Source of the DNA: Clostridium sp. 12(A)
GTDB lineage: Bacteria; Bacillota; Clostridia; Lachnospirales; Lachnospiraceae
Direction of reading: 5' to 3'
Assembly: GCA_000526575.1 (NCBI GenBank)
Contig: JAGI01000003.1
Span: forward strand, 186,001 to 250,000
DNA length: 64,000 nucleotides
Shown here: positions 57,441 through 64,000 of the stretch, in pieces
Position numbering within the stretch: the stretch's first letter is position 1
Layout of the letters: the number at the start of each line of letters is the position of its first letter
The notes under the pieces: model-generated
Seen by the model: only the letters and a program-made list of their open reading frames with translations
Databases searched by the model: none
Told to the model about the DNA's origin: nothing
Program-made: the position numbers and the translations under genes

Positions 57441-57971
57441 ATAATAAATCTACAATTTAGTCTTTCTGATCAAAGACCAGCAAACTCCATTATATATCAT
57501 ACAACAGAGAAAAATAACTATGAAATCGCATCCATTCCAGGATACATCAAGGAAGGCAAGAAGAAAAAGAATGAGGGATTGATATAAAATAGATACAAGA
57601 GTTGCCAAGGGGGAAACCCTGATTTTTCATATGCGAATGCACATAGAATGTAACGAAACACGCTCCATAAGTTCACAGGCTAATGGCATACGATATGATG
57701 TGATATGATGTGATGCGATGCGAAGTAAGATATAGTCGCTTTTCTTATTTATAGAGAAATAATATTTATTTATCAAGAAGAAAAGCTACTTTTCTTGACA
57801 TCCACCTTTCTATTATATATGATTTTATTAATTCTCAAAAAAATATTCTAAGATACGCGTTAGTACATTACATGTGCATATGCATATGCGTATGCTTGAA
57901 CACATGGGTGGGCACGTGTTGACAGCTTGCAGATTCTAACAAAAGGTGTATAAATACAAGGAGGAAAAGAC
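57441..57971. other. Gap with low-complexity repeats
   Basis: About 530 bases without a gene. Contains TGATATGATG-type direct repeats with GATGCGATGCGA (about 57687-57722) and an ATGCATATGC-type run (about 57871-57894). The right end carries AAGGAGG for the acetyltransferase. No clear promoter: a TTGACA near 57919 has no -10 at normal spacing. Confidence 0.5.
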
Positions 57972-58424
57972 TTGAGGTTTGAATATACGAATTCAGTCAG
58001 TCAGGATTTCATTTTACTGTGCCAGGAGCTGGATGAATCTTTAAATGAACAGGTTGGAGGAGAGAAGAACCGCTCTCAATATGCCCAGTACAATTATTTG
58101 GATGACATTAAAGATGTGATCGTGGCCTATGACAATGATTTACCCGTAGCATGTGCCAGCTTCAAACGGTATGATGAAGAATGTGCCGAGATAAAACGGG
58201 TTTATGTGCGTGATGAATATCGGGGTAAGGGAATATCTAAAAAGCTTATGGAACTGATTGAGGTCTATGCCAAAGAAAAAGGATTTCAAGCTCTGATACT
58301 GGAGACCGGCAGGCCAATGACCACGGCAATCCATTTATACCAGGGCATAGGGTTTGAGACCATTCCCAATTATGGGCAATATAAAGATATGACTGATTCC
58401 ATCTGCATGAAAAAGGTATTATAA
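57972..58424 (+). CDS. GNAT-family N-acetyltransferase
   Basis: 150 aa from a TTG start with AAGGAGG seven bases upstream. The acetyl-CoA binding motif A is IKRVYVRDEYRGKGISKKLMELIEVYAKEKGF (R-G-x-G-I, near 80-110), then LETGRPMTTAIHLYQGIGFETIPNYGQY. Typical small-molecule or protein acetyltransferase; the substrate is not evident. It is convergent with the Wadjet operon. Confidence 0.88.
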   Translation: MRFEYTNSVSQDFILLCQELDESLNEQVGGEKNRSQYAQYNYLDDIKDVIVAYDNDLPVACASFKRYDEECAEIKRVYVRDEYRGKGISKKLMELIEVYAKEKGFQALILETGRPMTTAIHLYQGIGFETIPNYGQYKDMTDSICMKKVL

Positions 58425-58444
58425 TTTACCTGCTTAATTCATAG

Positions 58445-58503
58445 AAACAGGGCCCAAGCAAGCGCATTGATCTATTGATCTGCACAGCTTAGGCCCTGTT
58501 CGA
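58445..58503. terminator. Bidirectional terminator between GNAT gene and jetC
   Basis: AACAGGGCC-AAGC / GCTT-GGCCCTGTT stem with a long loop; CGACTTTTTA follows on the plus strand and TTTC on the minus strand. It closes the jet operon about 45 bases after jetC. Confidence 0.8.
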
Positions 58504-58547
58504 CTTTTTATTCTATAATTTCTTCCTTATAAGGATAGATGTTCTTT

Positions 58548-61500
58548 TTAGCTCTCCACGTCCTCATCAAGCTCCTGCATCAGTTCCGGGAAGCTTTCCC
58601 GTTCAAATTCCTGTATGGAAATGGACTTCTTGTTTGGATTGGCGAAAACAAAGGTTTTGTCCACATTTTCCACGTAATTCTGGATTTTATCGTTGGTGGC
58701 ACTGATGATTGCCTGAAAGCCAAGACCACGGATCAGCTCGATACAGCTTGCTACCTTTTCTGCGTCCATTTTCGAAAATGCCTCATCAAGAACCACCAGG
58801 CGAATGGTAGGATTTCTTTGCACCTTTGGTGACTGGCTGATGCGGTAGGCCTGCGCAAAGCTTGCAAGAAGTGCCACATAAAGGGGGTTCTGGCCCTCTC
58901 CGCCGGAGTTTTTCTTAAGCATTTTACTTAAGCGGATTTTAATGACTTCATCTTCATTTTGCACTAGCTGCTGCATGTCAAAGGACAGATAGGTGCGGTA
59001 ATCTGCGTACCGGTCCATATTTCTCTTGGCTTCCTCCATCTGCTCCGGGGTGGCATTGTCTGGCGGGATGAAGATATTAATAAGGTCATTGATGATTTCT
59101 CCGTACTGATTTTCGTGCTCCATGGTGAACAGGTTCATCTGGTCATCCACAGAATCCGTTAATTGAGAGGGATTTACCTCCAGGGAGTCATCCATGAACA
59201 TGTCGTAATAACGGCCGTCCGGTCCCTTGTTCTTACCGATGACAAACTGGTATTTATCCTTACCGAAATCAAGACGGCTGATAATCCGGTTCAGTTCTTC
59301 CTTTCGCTGAATGGCATCCCGGATGGCACTACGTATCTTGAACATGAAATCGTCTTTAAAATGAAGAACGGCTGATTTCGCCTGCTCTGCTGCCATTTTC
59401 CGATACTCTTCCAGGTTTCCGCATTCCATCAGTTCCAGGAGTCTGTCGTATTCTTCATTGTCCTTTGAGGTAAGGGAGCAGTTTCTGTTGGGATATTTCC
59501 TTCCATACTCTCCTCTGGCAGAGACAAGAATAGAAAAGGCATCATCCCTTGCTTCCTCTGCCTTCTTTGACAGAGCATAGAACCGGTCCTTCAACCGGTC
59601 GTATCTCGGGATTTCTTCTGTCTCAAAATACGCTCTGCTTTCCTCTTCCAGCTCTTCCTCTGGTTCCAGGCTGCTTGTCTTCTCCACCAGCTGTGACTGA
59701 AGCTCCAGAATCTCTTTTTGATATCCTTCGATCTTACCGCTGCATTCAAAGATCAGCTTATCTAAGGCTCTTTGCTCTGCCCGCTTTCCGTCACACAGTA
59801 TTAAAATGGCTTCCCGCTCCTTTTCCCACTCGCTGACATTTTGGGCTTTTATTTTCTCAAGCTTCTGTTCCAGCTTCTTTTTTTCTTTTTCCTTTTGATT
59901 TAAGGAGTTCATATCCTGCTGCCATTCCAGATAAACGCTTGTTTCTTCTGATAAGGCTTCCATGGAAAGAATTCTCTGGCATTCTTTTAAGACCTCTTCC
60001 TGAGGCTTTTTCTCTTCCTCCATGGAAATAAGGCTCTTTTCCAGCAAACGGATTCTTCTGCGGACGCTGTCCTTGCCGATATAGGCAAATTTCGTGTAAT
60101 TGTCCGGATTCATATGCTGGAGCCGGAAGGTGTGATACAGCATGCAGTCTGGAGTCACTCCTACCTTGCAGCGGCGAAGCTCCTCCACGGTCAGGCATTT
60201 TACAACGCGGCCCAGGAGAAGATCGATGTAAGGCTGTAAGTAGGACTCACGCACCACGACCTCCTCGGACAACGCTCCTTCCATTACCTCACTGGTATGC
60301 TTTGACGCTTCCTCGGTATCCAGAACTGCCACGTTATAGTATTCGTTCCTATCTAGCTCTCCATAGATTTCAAGGGCTGTCTTAGCGTATGACGGAGATA
60401 TCACCAGAGACAGCTTGTGATTGCCCATGTAGCCCTCAACGGCATTTCTCCAGGTTTCGTCCCTGATATCCAGAAGGTCTGCTAAAACCCATACTTCTAC
60501 GGCTTTTCCCGTCTCTTCTAAAAGGCGCTTCTGGACATAGGCTCTGGCCCGTTCTAAATATTTGGGGTAGGCTTTATTGCCTGCTTTAAGCTGGGTCAGT
60601 TCTTCGCTTGTCTGGCGCTCTTTTTTGCGGATATCACGTAAGGTACCTTCCGCTTCTTTTTTGGTCTCTTCTGTCTCTTTTTGCATTTCAGCAATGGAAC
60701 GTTTTAACCGGATGAGAGTTTCCTCATCTGCTTCCTTTTTGCCAAATGCCTCGATATCCCAGATGGTCTGGTTTGCGGTGGTATCTTCTTCCACCCATTC
60801 CTTCAGCTTATCCGAGGTCTGGGACCATTTGACAGCACTTTTGTTTAAATGACCGATCAGTTCCTCAGTCGCATTCCACTGATTTTTTAAGTCCTCATAT
60901 CCGGTGGAAGAGATTCTTTTAAGAAGCTCTTCTCCCTGTAGCGTCAGATCTTTCACCTGACCTTCCAGGCTGGTCTTTTGCTCTTCCTGACGAAGGAGGT
61001 CTTCCTTTGCAAGCCCAGTTTTATCCGTCAAAGCCTGGATTCTTGTCTGGTAGTCCTTGATTTCCGCTTTCCGGAAAAAGTACATATTTTTATGAATCTG
61101 GTCATTGAACTCCTGGACCCGATTGTATTTATCCGATAGTTCCTTTAGAATACTGATCTCAACCGACGTATCCTCGATTTTCTTCCGCATGCGGCCATAC
61201 TGCATGACGCTTTCCTGCATATCCTCAATATGGATATCCTGGTCCATGCAGATGTATTCCTTTACGAAGTCCTCCAGCTTGATGTTCATTCGAAATGGAA
61301 TGGCCCGCTTAAAGAGCAGAGGAAATTTCTCTGAATCAAGGCCGCCTAAATATACATCATAGAGCTGTCTCCGAAACCGCTCATTATGGGAAGTTGCAAA
61401 ATACTCCTCCTTCGTATAATTAGAACGAAGGATTGCCGTAATTTCCTCTATGGTCATGGCCCGGTCAGCCGTCCGGTATCCATTGTCCCATAATGGCCCC

Positions 61501-61916
61501 TTGTGCCAGAAGAATTTTCTGGAGATTTCATTGGTGGAGGTCTCCACATCGAATACAACGCCAACGCACTGGAAGGCCTTTGTATCGGTTCGCTCCAGCT
61601 CCAGCACAATGTTGGTGGAGAAATTCTGGTTTCTTAAGTAGGCAAATTCATTGTTCTCTCCAATGTTCACCATGCCCCGCAGATATTCAATGAGATTTCG
61701 GTCGGAATCATCGGCAGCTGCTTTATTAAAGAAGCCACGACCATCGGTATTGGCATAAAGAAGAATCTGCATGGCATCGATGACCGTGGATTTTCCGCTG
61801 CCGGAATGACCAGTAAAGAAATTGATTTCTTTATGGAAGGACAAGGTTTTCCGGTTGATATAATGCCAGTTGTTTAACAGGATCCTGGAAAGAGCCTCAA
61901 ATTTCTGATTCGTCAT
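58548..61916 (-). CDS. jetC: Wadjet SMC-like ATPase JetC
   Basis: 1122 aa from ATG 61916 (AAGGAGAGG site). SMC/MukB-type ATPase: N-terminal INFFTGHSGSGKSTVIDAMQILLYAN (Walker A near 35), long coiled coils about 270-450 and 610-760 around a hinge, then the C-terminal signature NSGGEGQNPLYVALLASFAQAY and Walker B IRLVVLDEAFSKMDAEK. In Wadjet systems JetC with JetA and JetB forms a loop-extruding condensin that detects circular plasmids, which JetD cleaves. It overlaps jetB by 20 bases. No further gene follows before the terminator. Confidence 0.93.
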   Translation of the reverse strand: MTNQKFEALSRILLNNWHYINRKTLSFHKEINFFTGHSGSGKSTVIDAMQILLYANTDGRGFFNKAAADDSDRNLIEYLRGMVNIGENNEFAYLRNQNFSTNIVLELERTDTKAFQCVGVVFDVETSTNEISRKFFWHKGPLWDNGYRTADRAMTIEEITAILRSNYTKEEYFATSHNERFRRQLYDVYLGGLDSEKFPLLFKRAIPFRMNIKLEDFVKEYICMDQDIHIEDMQESVMQYGRMRKKIEDTSVEISILKELSDKYNRVQEFNDQIHKNMYFFRKAEIKDYQTRIQALTDKTGLAKEDLLRQEEQKTSLEGQVKDLTLQGEELLKRISSTGYEDLKNQWNATEELIGHLNKSAVKWSQTSDKLKEWVEEDTTANQTIWDIEAFGKKEADEETLIRLKRSIAEMQKETEETKKEAEGTLRDIRKKERQTSEELTQLKAGNKAYPKYLERARAYVQKRLLEETGKAVEVWVLADLLDIRDETWRNAVEGYMGNHKLSLVISPSYAKTALEIYGELDRNEYYNVAVLDTEEASKHTSEVMEGALSEEVVVRESYLQPYIDLLLGRVVKCLTVEELRRCKVGVTPDCMLYHTFRLQHMNPDNYTKFAYIGKDSVRRRIRLLEKSLISMEEEKKPQEEVLKECQRILSMEALSEETSVYLEWQQDMNSLNQKEKEKKKLEQKLEKIKAQNVSEWEKEREAILILCDGKRAEQRALDKLIFECSGKIEGYQKEILELQSQLVEKTSSLEPEEELEEESRAYFETEEIPRYDRLKDRFYALSKKAEEARDDAFSILVSARGEYGRKYPNRNCSLTSKDNEEYDRLLELMECGNLEEYRKMAAEQAKSAVLHFKDDFMFKIRSAIRDAIQRKEELNRIISRLDFGKDKYQFVIGKNKGPDGRYYDMFMDDSLEVNPSQLTDSVDDQMNLFTMEHENQYGEIINDLINIFIPPDNATPEQMEEAKRNMDRYADYRTYLSFDMQQLVQNEDEVIKIRLSKMLKKNSGGEGQNPLYVALLASFAQAYRISQSPKVQRNPTIRLVVLDEAFSKMDAEKVASCIELIRGLGFQAIISATNDKIQNYVENVDKTFVFANPNKKSISIQEFERESFPELMQELDEDVES

Positions 61917-62547
61917 CGCTGTCCTCTCCTTCTTCAAATGATTCTAACAGGCCCCTGACATCGTCACCAAAAAGCACCACATTGATACAGGGGTAGATGA
62001 TCAGCCGGCTGTCCCCTTCTAAGTCTTCCAAAAGGTCTAAGGGTTCCAGTACCTGATATTTCTTTAACAATGCTATGGTCCTTCTGATCTCAGTAGGCGC
62101 TGGCTGCTTTTTAAAGAGCCGGTAGCTTCCAAGCTTCTCGTGGATATCACTTAATGTAGTATAAACATTGACGCTTGTAGATACCTCTGCCATCTGTTCG
62201 GCGTAAATCAGCTTTAAAACAAGAAGATATAGGGTAGCAAGCTTTGGAAGCTTATCTCCCATGGTCGTTTCTCCCTGAATATAAATGATCCCAAGCTGGC
62301 TGTTTTCCAGAACGGATACACCGATTACGGCAAGATAGGAACGGATAAATTCCAGATGCTTGTTGCAGATTCGAAATTCCTGATTATAGGCAAAGCGTTC
62401 GGTCCGCTTATCGTACTTGTGCTCCAGCACAAAGGTCTGACGCAGGAGTATTTTTAAGCCGTCGGTGACTTCTCTTTTTTCCTCCTGGCTTAAAGCATCG
62501 TAATATGGGATCTGGCCGATGGCGCCAGCAGTCTCTTCGTATGTCAT
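61897..62547 (-). CDS. jetB: Wadjet KITE subunit JetB (DUF4194)
   Basis: 216 aa, DUF4194-type winged-helix KITE subunit (EKREVTDGLKILLRQTFVLEHKYDKRTERFAYNQEFRICNKHLEFIRSYLAVIGVSVLENSQLGIIYI). Bridges kleisin and SMC in the Wadjet condensin. The C-terminus is very acidic (EEGEDSDDESEI). The start overlaps the jetA stop (ATGA) and is preceded by GGAGGA, so translation is coupled. Confidence 0.93.
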   Translation of the reverse strand: MTYEETAGAIGQIPYYDALSQEEKREVTDGLKILLRQTFVLEHKYDKRTERFAYNQEFRICNKHLEFIRSYLAVIGVSVLENSQLGIIYIQGETTMGDKLPKLATLYLLVLKLIYAEQMAEVSTSVNVYTTLSDIHEKLGSYRLFKKQPAPTEIRRTIALLKKYQVLEPLDLLEDLEGDSRLIIYPCINVVLFGDDVRGLLESFEEGEDSDDESEI

Positions 62548-63905
62548 GATTCATTCCTCCTTACAAACACCAGCTTGGGGTAGCGGTATCTGCCATTGTC
62601 AATCAATTCCGGTTCGGGATTTTCCACTCCGTAAATGCTTTTTCGTCTTGTGGAATAATCATAAGCCAGAATCAGCATTTCAAAATCCTCTGCCGTTTTC
62701 ACCGTATGCTCTGTCACTTCCATACGGCCGTGATCCATATGGGATGCCAGATAGTTTTCGATCTCTTTTCGGCTGTAACGGTTCTTTAACCGATTTAAGT
62801 TTAAAATCTCCTGAGCTGTCAGCTCCACAGATTCCTCATCTGCTGCAAGGGTCTCTTTAAAGACAGACCTTGGCTTTCTTTTCTTATATAGAGCATGCTC
62901 CGATAAAATGGATACCTGAGATAAGTTCATCCGATTGCCAGTCTCCTGGATCGCAGCTTCCTGGTCCTCTGCCTCTGATAAATGATTTAACAGGCGGATG
63001 ACAAGGCCCTTCATGTTATCTTCCTGATTGAGCAGATAATTAAGCCTTGTTACGGTGGCCCGGATATACCTGGAATGCTCCTTATCCATGTTGGCGATCC
63101 GGTGTTCAATATCATCAAATCCCCGCTCAATCTGATCCAGCTTTTCTGAAACATCTGCTGCCGTTACTTTATTCCGGCTGCGGACGCTCATCTCTTCCAT
63201 CCACTGGACATCTTCCCGCATGGCGCTGATCCAACGCTTGATATCATTTTTATAGAGATAGAAATTATCAGAGGTTTTTAAAATGTGGTATTTCTTCTTT
63301 ACGATTTCTTCCACATAGCCTTCCAGATGATCCTTTAAAAGCTCTCCGTATGCCCGTTTTTCAAGAAGGCTTGCAAAGAACTTGTCCATGTTGTGAAGCA
63401 TGTCCTGAAGGGTCTTGTTGAGCCGTTTCGTGTTGACATAGGCCGTATTTAAGAGGCTGATGCTGGCTCTTGGATCATTTTTCAGGGAAAAGAGGATGGC
63501 GTAAATGTTCTGGATATAAATCTGGGTCTCATCTTCTTCGTCTGTGGTAAGCTTAAAAAATGCCTCAATCATAACAGCTGCATAATCAGGGATTACGATA
63601 TGGACTGTCATGGAGGCATAATCATCTACTTTTCGAAGCCAGCCGGCTCTTAACAGCCAGTTAAGCACTCTGGCGGCAGGGGGCTCCAGCTCATCGGCTT
63701 CCTCTTCCAATTCATCCTGCCAGATAACAAACCGTTTCTGGAGAAAATATTCGTCAAGCACCTGGAGACAGACCTCTCTGCTTAAAAAGTAGTTGCTGTA
63801 TTCATATTCTTCATTAATTCTCAGCAAAGCTTCTATGTAGGTAGACCGGTTGATGGAGCGGAACAATCCCCAAAAGCGGTCCGGTATTTCATTCATCAGT
63901 ATCAT
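62544..63905 (-). CDS. jetA: Wadjet kleisin subunit JetA
   Basis: 453-aa JetA-family protein (MNEIPDRFWGLFRSINRSTYIEALLRINEEYEYSNYFLSREVCLQVLDEYF...). It is mainly helical, with a middle coiled region (QIERGFDDIEHRIANMDKEHSRYIRATVTRLNYLL) and a C-terminal winged-helix-like part, as expected of a kleisin joining JetB and JetC. Two starts are possible (63905, or 63896 MNEIPDRF); GAGAGG lies about 13 bases before the first. The first overlaps the stop of an open frame from beyond the window. Confidence 0.9.
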   Translation of the reverse strand: MILMNEIPDRFWGLFRSINRSTYIEALLRINEEYEYSNYFLSREVCLQVLDEYFLQKRFVIWQDELEEEADELEPPAARVLNWLLRAGWLRKVDDYASMTVHIVIPDYAAVMIEAFFKLTTDEEDETQIYIQNIYAILFSLKNDPRASISLLNTAYVNTKRLNKTLQDMLHNMDKFFASLLEKRAYGELLKDHLEGYVEEIVKKKYHILKTSDNFYLYKNDIKRWISAMREDVQWMEEMSVRSRNKVTAADVSEKLDQIERGFDDIEHRIANMDKEHSRYIRATVTRLNYLLNQEDNMKGLVIRLLNHLSEAEDQEAAIQETGNRMNLSQVSILSEHALYKKRKPRSVFKETLAADEESVELTAQEILNLNRLKNRYSRKEIENYLASHMDHGRMEVTEHTVKTAEDFEMLILAYDYSTRRKSIYGVENPEPELIDNGRYRYPKLVFVRRNES

Positions 63906-64000
63906 AATTCGTTCGCTTCCTCTCCCGTCCTTCTGCTGTAATTCTTTCGTTTCAGCGGCATTTTTGCAGAAACGGACAAAAAGAAACGGCTATCATAGGT
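63902..64000 (-). CDS. 3' end of a possible upstream gene (partial)
   Basis: The minus-strand frame is open from the window edge for 32 codons (TYDSRFFLSVSAKMPLKRKN...GEEANEL) and stops at 63902, overlapping the jetA ATG as ATGA. This is the typical junction of co-translated genes, so another operon member may start beyond the edge. 32 codons is too little to identify it. Confidence 0.4.
   Translation of the reverse strand, partial: TYDSRFFLSVSAKMPLKRKNYSRRTGEEANEL

Overview
The window looks like chromosome from a spore-forming, anaerobic Firmicute of the Lachnospiraceae / Clostridium XIVa type. This is inferred from gene content and not proven. Supporting signs are a c-di-AMP receptor DarA, a BclA-like collagen spore-surface protein behind a sigma-K-like promoter, a Gram-positive LexA box at uvrA, AGGAGG ribosome sites and intrinsic terminators after most transcription units. 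Most genes lie on the minus strand.

Layout. 1-8800 holds housekeeping genes: deoB, darA, two Nudix genes (one a tandem fusion), a ferritin-like protein, a MutS2-like ATPase without a Smr domain and preceded by a ~210-nt structured RNA with its own promoter and terminator, a TipA-type MerR regulator and a LURP-one-like protein. 9148-11361 is a long Gly-X-Thr collagen-like spore protein. 11600-17900 holds a DNA-repair pair (nth + endonuclease Q-like), a secreted cell-wall-binding protein and a divergent MFS/AraC pair. 18000-25300 holds a YtrA-type GntR/ABC unit with a striking 21-bp inverted-repeat operator, two chemoreceptor-type proteins, a tocopherol-cyclase-like protein and L-lactate dehydrogenase. 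25378-32336 is an L-ascorbate (ula) operon: lactonase, PTS IIA/IIC/IIB, DeoR regulator, two epimerases and a beta-propeller-like protein, with no decarboxylase UlaD. 32700-42150 holds a split heavy-metal ATPase/HMA/ArsR locus, an L,D-transpeptidase, a MarR plus thioesterase unit and selO.

42899-52394 is an integrated genomic island of about 9.5 kb. A 13-bp direct repeat equal to the last codons and stop of guaA occurs at guaA itself and again at 42899, next to what looks like guaA's original terminator. Inside are a decayed tyrosine integrase with its small excisionase-like partner, other relics, two broken genes (an XRE regulator and an EcsC-like protein), a two-helix membrane protein, and an AlwI-family restriction-modification system with two Dam-type methylases. 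The restriction enzyme is split into two frames at a run of six A.

52383-64000 returns to core genes (guaA, SOS-controlled uvrA, a GNAT acetyltransferase) and ends in a Wadjet-type SMC defence operon (jetA-jetB-jetC). No jetD follows jetC; a terminator does. An open frame running off the window edge overlaps the jetA start and is the only visible place for a further gene of the operon.
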